Shown here: piece after piece, positions 43,776 to 55,404 of the stretch
Position numbering within the stretch: the first letter of the stretch is position 1
How the letters are laid out: each line of letters opens with the position of its first letter
From: Mesorhabditis belari
Taxonomy: Eukaryota; Nematoda; Chromadorea; Rhabditida; Rhabditidae
Length of the DNA stretch: 64,000 nucleotides
Reading direction: 5' to 3'
NCBI GenBank assembly: GCA_958450365.1
Contig: CAUEEP010000735.1
Location: forward strand, 2,478,001-2,542,000
Notes under the pieces: model-generated
Seen by the model: the letters and a program-made list of their open reading frames with translations, nothing else
What the model was told of the DNA's origin: nothing
Database searches by the model: none
Translations under genes and position numbers: made by a program

Positions 43776-44794
43776 ATGGGGAGTCGGGAGGCACTTGCGG
43801 GCACTTGGGGGCACTTGTGGGCACTTGGGGGGACTTGGGGGCAGTTAGGGGGACTTGGCGAGCGCTCGGGGACACTTGGGGGCCCTTGGGGGGACTTGGG
43901 GGCACTTGGGGACTTAGGGGGGACTTGGGGGCAGTTAGGGGGGACTTGGCGAGCACTCGGGGCACTGGGGGCCCTTGGGGACTTGGGGGCACTTGGGGGC
44001 ACTTAGGGGGGACTTGGGGGCAGTTAGGGGGACTTGGCGAGCACTCGGGGACACTTGGGGGCCCTTGGGGGACTTGGGGGCACTTGGGGCACTTAGGGGG
44101 ACTGGGGGGCACTTGGGGGACTGGGGGGCACTTAGGGGACTGGGGGGCAGTTAGGGGGACTTGGGGGGCACTCGGGGGACTTGGGGGGGGGGGGGGGAGT
44201 CGGGAGGCACTTGGGGGCACTTGCGGGCACTTGGGGGGACTTGGGGGCACTTAGGGGGACTGGGGGCAGTTAGGGGGGGACTGGGGGGCACTCGGGGGAC
44301 TTGGGGGGGGGGGGGGAGTCGGGGAGGCACTTGGGGGGCACTTCGGGCACTTGGGGGGACTTGGGGGCACTTAGGGGACTGGGGGGCAGTTAGGGGGACT
44401 TGGGGGAGCCCCGGGGACTTGGGGGGGGCGGGGGGCAGTCGGGAGGCACTTGGGGCACTTGGGCACTTGGGGGACTTGGGGGCACTTAGGGGACTGGGGG
44501 GGCACTTAGGGGGGACTTGGGGGGCACTCGGGGGGCTGGGGGCGGGGGGCAGTCGGGGGGCACTTGGGGGCACTTGGGGCACTTGGGGGGACTTGGGGGC
44601 ACTTAGGGGGACTGGGGGGGGGGGGCACTTAGGGGGACTTGGGGGGCACTCGGGGGACTTGGGGGGGGGGGGCGTCGGGGGCACTTGGGGGCACTTGGGC
44701 ACTTGGGGGGACTTGGGGGCACTTAGGGGGACTGGGGGCAGTTAGGGGGACTTGGGGAGCATTCGGGGGAGACTTGGGGGGACTTGGGGGGGGG
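43776..44794 (+). repeat. 1-kb G-rich array (CTTGGGGGCACTTGGGGG)
   Basis: Nearly every unit contains runs of 4-6 G, with stretches up to about 15 G. The plus strand is almost free of C runs. It could form G-quadruplexes. Long same-strand reading frames in it are composition artefacts. Confidence 0.95.
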
Positions 44795-45740
44795 GACGAC
44801 ACTCGACTCTTATCTCACTATGAGTCCCTTATAACCTTTAGGATAGAAGGCAAAGCCATTCTAGTTCGAGTCCGCCGTTCTACTTTTTGCTTTTTTGAAT
44901 TGTTTTTCATTGATGTTAATGGTTAAAAGTAAGCATTTTCATGCAGAATTGAAAAGTAGTTTAAAATCAACTTATATTTGAAACCCAGTGCCACTCAGCC
45001 ACCCCTCAGCTTCTTGGGAAATCTGCTTATATTCAAGAGGAGGGTGTGATTTTTGAAATCCAATACAAAATTTTGAGCGCTTATAACTTCTGACAGAGTG
45101 CTGTGTTGCAAAAACGGAAAGCAAATAGGGAATGAGGATAAAATTCTGCGTCGGATAGGATATGGCTTGTGCTAGCACAGCTAAGCCTAAGCCCAAGCAA
45201 GCCTTGTAACCCAACCTTGTAACCCAAGCAAGCCCGGCCGCTTGCCTGCAAGAATAGTTTTGAAAGAAACCTTTATCACTTCCAGTTCCAGCTGAAATGC
45301 ACATTTGAGTTGAGGTTTTCGAAAACGTAACGCTAAATACTCAAGGAAAAAAACGAGGATCTATTTGTTCTTGACCAGGGCAGAGGAGAGGCAGAAGGGG
45401 TAACCCTCCCCCTTCTGCCTCTCCTCTTTCTTCTTTCACCAAAAGATTTCCCCTCATTTTCACCACCACTAATTCCTTTATTTCCTTCTCTTTTCTGCAT
45501 TTTTCTTTTCTCAAGCAATGGCAGCCATTTTCTCTAAACAACTGTCCCCAACTGATCCCTTTCCCTCAAATTCTTCCCTCCAAAACTTCAAAACTTCATA
45601 GCTCAACCAACTTTAGCACTTTTTCAGTCCTTTAATCAATTTTTGAGTATTTAATTGTAATTATTGTCAAATTGAAATCAAAAAACGTTTAGAATTGGTT
45701 TCGAATTGACGAAAAAACTATTTAGCTCTACATTGGTAGT
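44795..45740. other. Spacer; one palindrome
   Basis: A hairpin AGGAGAGGCAGAAGGGG / CCCCTTCTGCCTCTCCT-type lies near 45382-45424. GTTCGAGTCCGCCG near 44860 resembles a tRNA B box. No gene supported. Confidence 0.45.
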
Positions 45741-45743
45741 TTT

Positions 45744-46345
45744 TTAGATGAATTTCAGGCTAGTTTAGAGTAGAATATCCTGTTCCGTTGGACTAGATCA
45801 GGGTTAGACCAGAGCCAGGTTTTGTTCAGGTTTAGAGTAGGTTTAGATGGATTTCAGGGTAGTTTAGAGTAGAATATCCTGTTCCGTTGGACTTGATCAG
45901 GGTCAGACCAGAACCAGGTTTTGTTCAAGTTTAGAGTAGCTTTGGATGAATTTCAAGCTAGTTTAGAGTAGAATATCCTGTTCCGTTGGACTAGATCAGG
46001 GTCAGACCGAGCCAGGTTTTGTTCAGGTTTAGAATAGCTTTAGATGGATTTCAGGTTAGTTTAGAGTAGGGCTGTTCCAGCTTGGACTAGATCAAGGCCA
46101 GACCGAGCCAGGTTTTGTTCAGGTTTAGAATAGCTTTAGATGGATTTCAGGTTAGTTTAGAGTAGGGCTGTTCCAGCTTGGACTAGATCAAGGCCAGACC
46201 GAGCCAGGTTTTGTTCAGGTTTAGAGTAGGTTTAGATGGATTTCAGGGTAGTTTAGAGTAGAATATCCTGTTCCGTTGGACTAGATCAGGGTTAGACCAG
46301 AGCCAGGTTTTGTTCAGGTTTAGAATAGCTTTAGATCAGATTTAA
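45744..46345 (+). repeat. About 99-bp tandem repeat, six units
   Basis: Units contain AGAATATCCTGTTCCGTTGG and GAGCCAGGTTTTGTTCAGG. Confidence 0.9.
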
Positions 46346-46983
46346 ACCAAGATCGGGCTAGAATCAGTCCAACACTGAGCTTAGGTTTACCTTTTTAGAT
46401 TCAGTTCAGTTCAGAATCAGTTCTTGAATTTTCTCTATATTAAATTCTAGATTTCCACCTTTAATCCCTAAATAATGCATAGAAAATCTTAATCTACATC
46501 AATTTTATCCTTTTGGAGCTTTTGGAGCTTTTCCAGCTTGGAGCTTTTTCAAAGTAGAATCTAGAACCAGAAAAGAACCAAGGAAAGCATTCAAATCCAG
46601 CCAGGTTTCCTAGAGCGACTGTAAAATTGAGAAAATGGGGAGGAAAAGTGGGGGAAAGAGACGAGCAATCGAGCGTCAAATCCTTTGCCTATTTCAGTGT
46701 CAAAGAAATGGATTGAAAGGGGAAATGATGAAGGAAAGGTGAAGGAATTTGTCTGTCAAGGTCATTCCAGTCACCCCCAGGAAGGACTCGGGGTGAGACA
46801 GTGCTTTCAATCGTTTCAATCCTTTCAATCTTTTCCCTAGTGTTCTCCCATCTCCTCCCGTCTCCTAGAGAAATACGGAACACTCCATCAAACAATCATT
46901 TCATTCTTTCTTGGTTTTCAAGTAAAGTAAACTATTCTAATCATTCGATAGTCTTCTCTTGAAAGCTAATAGAAAATTCTAGT
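46346..46983. other. Spacer without recognised features
   Basis: AT-rich with pyrimidine runs; no coding or mobile-element signal. Confidence 0.45.
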
Positions 46984-47374
46984 TTTCTAAAGAGAAAACT
47001 GATTTTTCTTCACTTTTTTGTACGGAAACCTAGGCTGAAACTAAGTTTTTCGGAATCAGCGTTGAAAATTACCCTAGAAAACGGAAAACTCTTTTGTTTT
47101 TAAACATTTTTTTCAAAAAATTGGTGAAGGCCGGAGTCGAACCCTCGACCCTCAGATCATCGCTTTCAGACCTTTCTTGATAGAGGTTTCAAGGCGATGA
47201 TCTGAGGGTCGAGGGTTCGACTCCGGCCTGCACCAATTTTTTGAAAAAAATGTTTAAAAACAAAAGAGTTTTCCGTTTTCTAGGGTAATTTTCAACGCTG
47301 ATTCCGAAAAACATGGTTTCAGCCTAGGTTTCCGTACAAAAAAGTAAAGAAAAATCAGTTTTCTCTTTGGAAAA
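46984..47374. repeat. Near-perfect palindrome with tRNA-like core
   Basis: Arms 46984-47162 and 47195-47374 are reverse complements with few mismatches around a 32-base centre. The inner arm carries GATCTGAGGGTCGAGGGTTC and GACTCCGGCCTGCACC, a tRNA 3' half with B box. Confidence 0.9.
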
Positions 47375-47477
47375 CTTTCTGCTTCCATAACTTTTTTCTG
47401 TTGTTCAGAATTTTCCATTTCTTTTGCTGGAAGCTGAAACATTTTGATGCAATCGGATTTTGAGCTATTGTCATCAC

Positions 47478-47784
47478 AATTTTACGTTATGGCGTACGGG
47501 GCTAGATAACCAATAAGTCCAATAGTCTTTCTCGTGATTTGTTCCTGTGCATTCCTACCGAATTCGATCTCTTTCCAAACATCAAATTCCCTTTCTCTTC
47601 TTTGTTTCTCAAAGCGTTCATTCTAGAGCGCATTTCCCGTCGATTATTGACAACAAACGGGTCAAATTACGAAAGAAAATGCGGAAAGAGGACGAATGTT
47701 TTGGATTCTTCATCATTTCGCCTATAAGACAATTTTATGATTTTACACAAATTATATTACATAATTTTACGTTATGGCGTACCG
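47478..47784 (+). repeat. Direct repeats AATTTTACGTTATGGCGTAC
   Basis: The 20-mer occurs at about 47478 and 47761, flanking about 260 bp with no recognised content. It may be a small insertion with target duplication. Confidence 0.5.
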
Positions 47785-47904
47785 GGGTTTTATTCGAAAG
47801 CCTAAAGTATCCCAATTAAAACTAGGACAAAGATAAACATGAATATGATCTCTAGACAAAGTTGTAGAGCTCTAGACAAAGTTATAGGGCTCTAGACTAG
47901 ACCT

Positions 47905-48392
47905 CCATTTCCAGAGCTTCTTTCCAGGCCTTCATTTCCAGGCCTTCATTTCCAGAGCTTCTTTCCAAAGGTTCTTTCCAGAGCTTCATTTCCAGGCCTT
48001 CATTTCCAGAGCTTCATTTCCAGGCCTTCATTTCCAGAGCTTCATTTCCAGAGCTTCTTTCCAGAGCCTCATTTCCAGAGCTTCATTTCCAGGCCTTCAT
48101 TTCCAGGCCTTCATTCCCAGAGCTTCATTTCCAGGCCTTCATTTCCAGAGCTTCTTTCCAGAACTTCTTTCCAGAGCTTTATTTCCAGAGCTTCTTTCCA
48201 GACCTTCTTTCCAGAGCTTCTTTCCAGGCCTTCATTTCCAGGCCTTCATTTCCAGAGCTTCTTTCCAGAACTTCTTTCCAGAGCTTTATTTCCAGAGCTT
48301 CTTTCCAGAGCTTCTTTCCAGGCCTTCATTTCCAGAACTTCTTTCCAGACCTTCATTTCCAGAGCTTCATTTCCAGGCCTTCATTCCCAGAT
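47905..48392 (+). repeat. 14-bp array (CTTCATTTCCAGAG / CTTCATTTCCAGGC)
   Basis: About 35 units with CTTCTTTCCAGAG variants. Confidence 0.9.
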
Positions 48393-48904
48393 CTTTCAAA
48401 ATTTTTCGATCTTCCAATCGAGAAAAGAGAACAACTATTAGGGTCACTGTTGAAAGATTGAATTGAAAAGTCAGCATTTTCACTTTTTCCAATTTTCTGC
48501 TTGTTTTTTTTGACTAAAAAGAGAAAGAGGAGAATTTTTGGGTTTTAGAGAAAAGAGAAAAACGCACTCAATCGGCTCAGCCATTTCCCCGCCTTTTTTT
48601 TCTCGTTTTCCAACCCAATCGATGCTCGAACTTTCGAGAATTTTCGATTTTCTCTTGCTTTTTATTTACCATTTTCGAAAATCTCTGAAATCTTTTCATT
48701 CTTTAAATATTTTTGCTTGTTAAGCTCACTCTAAAACTGTTTATTATTCTGGGAATTTACACGAATCTCTTTTTTTCTCTCAATATCATGTTGAATGCTA
48801 AGCAAACATTTGTGTTTTGTTTTATTTTTTCCGGAAATTCTTTTTCATTCAGTTTTTATTTATTCGTTTTAAAACATGAATTAAATTTGGGGTTTAGGTT
48901 AAAC
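48393..48904. other. Spacer without recognised features
   Basis: AT-rich; nothing supported. Confidence 0.5.
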
Positions 48905-49062
48905 ATATTGCCTGCGCGCGCTTAATCCTGCGGCGCCTGCCCGCGCTTAATCCTGCGGCGCCTGCCCGCGCTTAATCCTGCGGCGCCTGCCCGCGCTTAA
49001 TCCTGCGGCGCCTGCCCGCGCTTAATCCTGCGGCGCCTGCCCGCGCTTAAGCCTGCGGCGCC
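48905..49062 (+). repeat. 25-bp GC-rich minisatellite (GCGCTTAATCCTGCGGCGCC)
   Basis: Six almost identical units ending TGCCC, in AT-rich surroundings. Confidence 0.95.
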
Positions 49063-49139
49063 ACAAAGAACGTCTAAAATGCAAAAAAGTTAAACTCACT
49101 TTCACTCTCACTTTCACGCGCGCTCGCTTTTTGTCTGAC

Positions 49140-49750
49140 CAATCCGGCTAGCCCGATCCAATCCAATCCAATCCAATCCGTCCGACCGATCGGGTTACCC
49201 TAATCCGATCCATCAGACCGATCCGCTAGCCCGATCCGCTAGCCCGATCCGACCTCTCTGCTAGCAGACCCCTTCCACACAATCTAAAAGTTCTAACAAA
49301 TCAGAAACAATGCTCTGGTAATATATCTAGTAACTAGTAGACATGGTTATCGGATTGGGCTTTATCGGATCGGAGCAGAACCGATCCGATCCGATAGTTC
49401 TGATCCAATCGGCCTAGCTCGATCCGATCGGGCTAGCTGGATCCGATCCGATCCAATCCGTCCGACCAATCGGGCTAGCCCGATCCGTTCAACCGATCGG
49501 GCTAGCCCTATCCGACCCGATCCGATCCGATCCAATCCGATCCAATCCGTCCGTCCGTTCAATCGGGCTAGCCCGATCCAATCCGTCCGACCGATCGGGT
49601 TAGCCCTATCCGATCCAATCTGATCCGATCCAATCCGTCCGACCAATCGGGCTAGCTGGATCCGATCCGATCCAATCCGTTCGACCTATCGGGCTAGCCC
49701 GATCCGTTCAATCGATCGGACTAGCCCGATCCGATCCCATCCGACCTGAT
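49140..49750 (+). repeat. GATCCGATCC / CGATCGGGCTAGCC array
   Basis: Irregular mixture of GATCCGATCCAATCCGTCCG and GATCGGGCTAGCCCGATC units; the second is palindromic. Confidence 0.9.
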
Positions 49751-49861
49751 TTTGCCAAAAAACCATGTCTACTAACTAGGAATACTTTCGGATACGCGCC
49801 TTTCGGGCCTTCCAACCCAGCATCCCCAAACCATATCGACTTTTCAGAGGCTCCCAAACGT

Positions 49862-49942
49862 GAGCTCGTGACCTAGTGGATAAGCTGCCAGCACAGCGCC
49901 TAGCTGTGCTTTCTTTTGATCCCTAGTTCGAGCTCAGTCATT
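49862..49942 (+). other. Degenerate tRNA-like sequence
   Basis: CGTGACCTAGTGGATAAGCTG and CTAGTTCGAGCTCAG resemble A and B boxes, with an ACAGCGCCTAGCTGTG hairpin between them. Confidence 0.45.
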
Positions 49943-50279
49943 GCAATAAGTTTTTCTTTTTGCTTAAATCTACTTTGCGTTTTTGGTTTTACACAAATAA
50001 ATTTATAAGAGGTTTTAGAAAATTTACATTTCTTATTTGACACAATTTTCAAACTAGTTGACAAAGCTAAGGCAAGATTGGTGTTTAAAGTCTGTCAAAA
50101 AGATCAACATCTGCCTAAAAGATCAACAACTGGCTTTCAAACGTTAGAGTTAACTTTGATCGCATAAAACGATCCGCAAACCTTCTTATAATAGCTGTGT
50201 ACCTTTTTCTAATCTCTCATTCACTATTTCTTAAATTTCCTTTGTTCAATTCAACTCAAGGCGTTCCTTTCTTTCGAAT

Positions 50280-50580
50280 TCACATCAATATGTAGGAGTG
50301 GAAAAGATTACAACAAAACGAGTGCCCCTTAACCCTTTTCCCTTTTTCTTTTTCTTCTTTCTCTTCTTTTTCTTTTAAGCATCCAATTTCTGAACACATT
50401 TTCCTTTTTCTTTTTCTTCTTTTTCTTTTAAGCATCCATTTTCTGAACAAATTTCCTTTAAATCAACAAAAACTTTACTTGTTTTCCTCTAAAATTTCTT
50501 TTCTTTCTTTTCTTTCTTTTCTTTCTTTTCTTTCTTTTCTTTCTTTTTTTTTAAGATTTTAAATCAATTTCCTTTTTTCT
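50280..50580 (+). repeat. Pyrimidine-rich tract with TTTCTTTTC array
   Basis: Two long CTTTTTCTTCTT stretches and about nine TTTCTTTTC units at 50490-50560. Confidence 0.85.
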
Positions 50581-50699
50581 TTTGTGAAATTGAATCCTTT
50601 CCTTTTCAGATTTAAAAAAAGCAGCTTTTTCAAAAGATTTTAAACATTTTAAACATTTTTTTCAATCATTCAACATCTTGTAGAGAGGCACTCGTCAAG

Positions 50700-50975
50700 C
50701 CGACAATCAAAACAAAACCCAGTAGACGAAAACAGCATCGCTAAACAATAACAATATAGACGAAACAAGATCGCTAAACAATATTGCTACTCGAGTAGCA
50801 AGTTCTTGATCAAAATGAAAAACAACCGTCTATATATGGCAACTAGGCCTTTTTTTCTTTGTAAAATTCGATCCTTTCCTTTTCAGATTTAAAAAAAGCT
50901 GCTTTTTAAAAAGATTTTTTAACATTTTAAACATTTTAAACATTTTTTTCAATCATTCAATGTAGAGAGGCACAA
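50700..50975 (+). repeat. Direct repeat, copy 1 (partner 53280-53545)
   Basis: CGACAATCAAAAC, CAGTAGACGAAAACAG, AAGTTCTTGATCAAAATGA and ATATGGCAACTAGG occur in the same order in both copies. The interval between them holds the rRNA mosaic and two mariner-type elements. Confidence 0.8.
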
Positions 50976-51139
50976 TCAAATGTAATGAACTAGAAATTAG
51001 CATCCCAAAATATGACGCAAAAACAAGCCTAGCTTGAGGAACGCACTAGCCTCAAAATGCCTCGATTGCCCGAAGGTTCACTCAGTTGTTGTGCATCATT
51101 TAGCTCACCTCTTTCATCATATCACTGTTTCAAAGTCGC

Positions 51140-51325
51140 GGTCTTGCAACCGGATGCTTTAAGCTCGGATCAACCAGATATGAATAGCTCCGTATACCTC
51201 AATGATCCTTCCAGATTGCTAGCTCGGGTTAAAGACTAAGCCATGCATATCTTAGTTCAGATATCTGGTTGATCCTACCAAGTGGTCACCTTAGTACGAG
51301 AGGAACCGCAGGTTCAGACATTTTG
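51140..51325. pseudogene. Scrambled rRNA fragments
   Basis: TTAGTACGAGAGGAACCGC and GGTTCAGACATTTT (51288-51322) match the LSU sarcin-ricin loop region. TATCTGGTTGATCCTACCA (about 51257-51275) matches the SSU 5' end. ACTAAGCCATGCATATCT (about 51236) matches SSU just downstream of it, but in the wrong order. GGATCAACCAGATA (about 51167) is the SSU 5' end on the other strand. Confidence 0.8.
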
Positions 51326-51528
51326 TTCCAACCAACTCCAACCTATTTATTCTTTTTTTTAAAGAAAATTGCAATTAACAGAAAACGACAAAGACAAATG
51401 GATTAAATGGAAATTTACTAAACACAATTTACTAGTTAGTGCGTTGCTAGTTACTAGTTACTAGCAATTCTTCTGGACTAGCTTGCACATTGTACATCTT
51501 TACATTCAATATTCCATCTTTCCTTTTC

Positions 51529-51575
51529 AACCATTTTCTCCTCCTAATTTGAGGAGGAGAAAATGGTTGAAAGCC
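51529..51575. repeat. Perfect hairpin CAACCATTTTCTCCTCC
   Basis: TTTCAACCATTTTCTCCTCC and GGAGGAGAAAATGGTTGAAA surround a short loop. Confidence 0.85.
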
Positions 51576-51630
51576 TGAAAACAACTAAACTTTAGGCTTT
51601 ACGAATGACATTAAAACCAAGAAAATCTAC

Positions 51631-52159
51631 TATTAGGTTGATGCAAAAAGTCTTTTTCATTTTTTTCGTACTTCCGTTAAAAAGTAACAAATGCACGAAT
51701 TGAAAAACGGTTTATTGCATTCGAAAGGCCAATTATTTTTCTGCAAAATGACATTAAAACGAGTTTCAAATGTCTTATGTCTAGATTTTTTTGAGAGCCT
51801 GAAGTCGGGTAGTCAAAAAAGGCGACGGCTCGATGATGCATTTTAGACGCTTTAGCTAAGGAAACCAATCTTGATGTTAATAAATAAAAAGATAGAGCAC
51901 AAAAAGTTAGATATCTTTTCAGATTTTCAGAGAAATTCATTCAGCCAATTTCTTTATAGAGGTTTTTATCGATTTTTATGAAAAACACATGTTTTCACTC
52001 TCGATTTTGCTTGAAAGTGAACCCAAATTGACTTAAAAAGATGGGAAATTCAACAATAAACACTTTTTATTTCGAGGAAACCATAGGTTAATTGATGACT
52101 TTTTTATTTTTCAAAAGAAGTACGAAAAAAATGAAAAAGACTTTTGCGTCAACCTAATA
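51631..52159. mobile_element. Non-autonomous mariner-type element
   Basis: Ends TATTAGGTTGATGCAAAAAG / CTTTTGCGTCAACCTAATA; 529 bp; no recognisable transposase. Confidence 0.85.
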
Positions 52160-52321
52160 GAAATTAGCATCCCAAAATATCACATGATCTCAGTTTTATG
52201 CTTTGTTTATTTGCTAGATTTGGTCAGAGAACTGTCTCTTTGTCGCGTCCGAAAGGTGGCTCAATTTTGAAGCTGGTACAAAGGAAATGTGGATAATCCA
52301 ATCGAACTTTCGCATACTTTC

Positions 52322-53238
52322 TATTGGGTTGATGCATAATTATCCGGACTTCTTTTATAAATGATTTTATTTAACAAAAAATAACATAAATAGTTAGAAA
52401 AATATGTTTAATTGATTATTCTGGAGCATATTCACCGCCTACATCAATAACTGATTGCCATTTGCTTGGAAGACGATCGATTCCACGAGCGAAGAATAAA
52501 CGATCTTTGGAGGCAATCCACGCTTTAACATCGTCTATCAAGTCATCCAAATCGTTGTAGATCTTATTTGTTTGCCAATTTTTGAGCGATCGATTGACGT
52601 GGTAGTCCGTTGGGGCTTCAGTAGGAGAATATGGCGGGTGTGGAAGAAGATCCCAGCCCTTACTAGCGATGGATTCGACGACATGGCGCTCAACGTGCGG
52701 ACGTGCGTTATCGTGGTGAAAGACGATGTTGTTCTTTTTGCGCGGTCTTCGTGCCTGAATCGTGTGGGACCCATCCAGCCAATTTCCATACTTTGCCAAG
52801 CTTTTTGAGATGGCGCACGATCGTTGACTGGTCAACATTGAATTCATCTGCCAGCATTCTGGTTGTCAGGCTTTCGTCTTCTTCAACGGCTTCCAGAAGT
52901 GCCTTGTCATCGAATTCTGATGGCCGTCCTCTTCCTGGTTCATCATCAACACTTGTGTTACCGGACTTGAAACGATCGAACCATTCATAAACTGTTGCAC
53001 GTCCAATTGTTCCTTGACCAAAAAGTTCTTTGAGATCGCGAAACGACTCTGCGGCAGACCATCCCTTTTCGAAGTGGTAGAGCATGATATGGCGAAGATG
53101 GATATGATTGTCGACACGCATTTTGTTCACTAAAGAATAACGAATATTTTAAAAAAAAGAAATAGACAAAAAGCTTTCAAAACAAAAAAGATACAAGCAC
53201 GCAAAAAGAAGTCCGGATAATTATGCATCAACCCAATA
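52322..53238 (-). mobile_element. mariner element with internally deleted transposase
   Basis: Ends TATTGGGTTGATGCATAATT / AATTATGCATCAACCCAATA. Minus strand: the N-terminal part (52708-53130) has the two helix-turn-helix regions (FRDLKELFGQGTIGRATVYEW, DESLTTRMLADEFNVDQSTI) and WVPHDSGTK. After a frame change the C-terminal part (52416 to about 52750) has HHDNARPH and PPYSPTEAPTDYH, with DD34D spacing. About 100 residues with the first catalytic Asp are missing. Confidence 0.9.
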
Positions 53239-53279
53239 TTTAAGCCCCAAAGCCAAGATCACTACCGTAAATACTCAAG

Positions 53280-53545
53280 GCGACAATCAAAAAAAAAAAA
53301 CCCCAGTAGACGAAAACAGGATCGCTAAACAATATGGGGGGATTTTGTAGCCGCAACTCGAGTAGGAAAGTTCTTGATCAAAATGAGGAATTGGAATTGG
53401 AATTGGAATCAAAATCCGTCTTTATATGGCAACTAGGGCTTTTTTTCTTTGTGAAATTGAATCCTTTCCTTTTCAGATTCAAAAAAAGCAGCTTTTTAAA
53501 AAGATTTTTAACATTTTAAACATTTTTTTCAATTATTCAACAAAT
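53280..53545 (+). repeat. Direct repeat, copy 2 (partner 50700-50975)
   Basis: See 50700-50975; includes a GGAATTGGAATT run absent from the other copy. Confidence 0.8.
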
Positions 53546-53689
53546 TTATGATAATCTTCTTTGTTTGAAAAAATTGAAAAATCAAAAAAATCAAAAAAAT
53601 TCAAAAATTCAAAAAAATTTATTGACTCAACGATTTTCCTTTTTTTTAGCTGACAATTTTCAATCTATTCGATTTTTTTTCTGTAAACG

Positions 53690-54840
53690 CGTGCTTTCTG
53701 GTGCACTAGACTCGCTCTGGTGTGTTAGATTAGAGACTTTTGGAAAGCACAAAGTACGTGCTCAGGTATTTGCTGGTTGTTGGTGTATTTTTAGCTTTAA
53801 ACGCACTAAATGTCGCAAATGCTCAAATGCCGCACTAAATTCAGCCGAGTACGCCAGAAAGGAGGCGTTTACACGGAAGTTCTGAGCAAATTAAAGATTC
53901 GGTGCCCCAGAAAGCGTGTGTTTACAAAGATTTGAGCATAAAGTACAGTCGGCCGTGCGTGTGCTCTGTGCTCAAATGTAAAAGCACTCTTTCTGGCGCA
54001 CTGAGTTCTTGGTTTTTCTTGAGGCAAGGATCATCACAGGGAAAATGAAGAATCCAATGCACCAGAAGGGGTGTGTTTACCTATGAGCACAAAGTACAGC
54101 CAGCCGTGCGTGTACTCTGTGCTCAAATGTGAACGCACCCTTTCTAGCGCACTGAATTCTTTATTTTTCTTAAGGCAAGGATCATCGCAAATCAAATAAA
54201 GAATCCAGGGCACCAGAAGGTGTATGTTTACCCTTGAGCACAAAGTACAAGGCTGGATTTGCGTGTACTCTGTGCTTCAAAGGTGAACGCATCCTTTCTG
54301 GCGCACTGGATTCTTGATTTTTCTTGAGGCTAGGAAAATCAAGAATTCAATGCACCAGAAGGTGCCTGTTTACATTTGGGCACAAAGCTTAAGGCTGGAT
54401 TTGAATGTACTCTGTGCTCAAATGTAAACGCATCCTTTCTGGCGCACTGAATTCCTTATTTTTCTTAAGGCACGGATCATCGAAGACAAATAAAGAATCC
54501 AATGTACCAGAAGAGTTGTGTTTACATTTGAGCACAAAGTACGGCCGGCCGTTCGTGTACTCTGTGCTGAAAAGTGAGCGCATCCTTTCTGGCACACTGA
54601 ATTCTTTATTTTACTTGAGAAAATCGCAAACAAATGAAGAATTCAATGCACCAGAAGGGGTGTGTTTACATTTGAGCACAAAGTACAAGGCTGGATTTGC
54701 GTGTACTCTGTGCTCAAAGGTGAACGCATCCTTTCTGGCGCACTGAATTCTTGGTTTTTCTTGAGGCAAAGAAAATCAAGAATCCAATGCACCAGCAGGG
54801 TTGTGTTTACATTTTTGCACAAAGTACGCTCACTAGTGTA
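53690..54840 (+). repeat. About 150-bp satellite, seven units, internally palindromic
   Basis: Each unit has TGTTTACATTTGAGCACAAA followed by its near reverse complement TGTGCTCAAATGTAAACGC, then CTTTCTGGCGCACTGAATTC. A single unit lies at 22455-22700. Confidence 0.9.
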
Positions 54841-54939
54841 ATCTTTTTTCGAAATCTTTTCCCCAAAAGATTTCATTATTTTTTTCTCTCAATTTCTCAA
54901 AAATTTGAACACATGTTGTTGAGAAATTTCGGGCGTTTT

Positions 54940-55105
54940 CTTTTCTTTTCTTTTTTCTTTTCTTTTCTTCTCTCTTCTCTCTTTTCTCCTCTCTTCTCCT
55001 TTCTTCTCTTTTCTCCTCTCTTTTCTTCTCTTCCCTTTTCTCCTCTCTTTCCTCTTCTCTTTTCTTCTCTTCTCTCTTCTCTTTTCTTTCTTCTCTTTTA
55101 ACCCC
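54940..55105 (+). repeat. TTTTCTCCTCTC pyrimidine tract
   Basis: Nearly pure pyrimidine for about 160 bases upstream of the hsp-25-like gene. Confidence 0.9.
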
Positions 55106-55390
55106 GATTTCGTTGTGTTTTCATTACTCAAAGCCTCATTTTCCAAAAGTTTTCCAACCAAAAAATGATCTCCTTTTTAATTTTACAAAAATTACAACTT
55201 TAACATATCAAAAAAATCAGTTCTTTCAATATTTTTCTCTAAATTTTAAAAAAATTCAAATTTCGACCTTTTTCAATGCTTTAAATAACTTAAAAAGGGT
55301 CTCTTATTGAAGAAAATTTTGTATTTGTTGTTTATTTGTTTATTTTTTGTTTTCTTGTCACTAAATTTCACTTATTCATTAGGAAAATTT

Positions 55391-55400
55391 CAAAATTCCA
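55391..55400 (+). promoter_or_regulatory. Splice acceptor just before the hsp-25-like start codon
   Basis: AAAATTCCAG ends four bases before the ATG at 55405. It could be an SL trans-splice acceptor or the end of a 5' UTR intron. Confidence 0.45.
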
Positions 55401-55404
55401 GCAA

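Noticed and set aside
43535..44750. Pro/Gly-rich reading frames of up to 190 residues
   Set aside because: Produced by the G-rich array on both strands; low complexity only.
40873..55404. Gene in the 14-kb interval between the small secreted protein and hsp-25
   Set aside because: All open frames belong to repeats, LINE or mariner remnants, or lack splice-consistent coding sequence.
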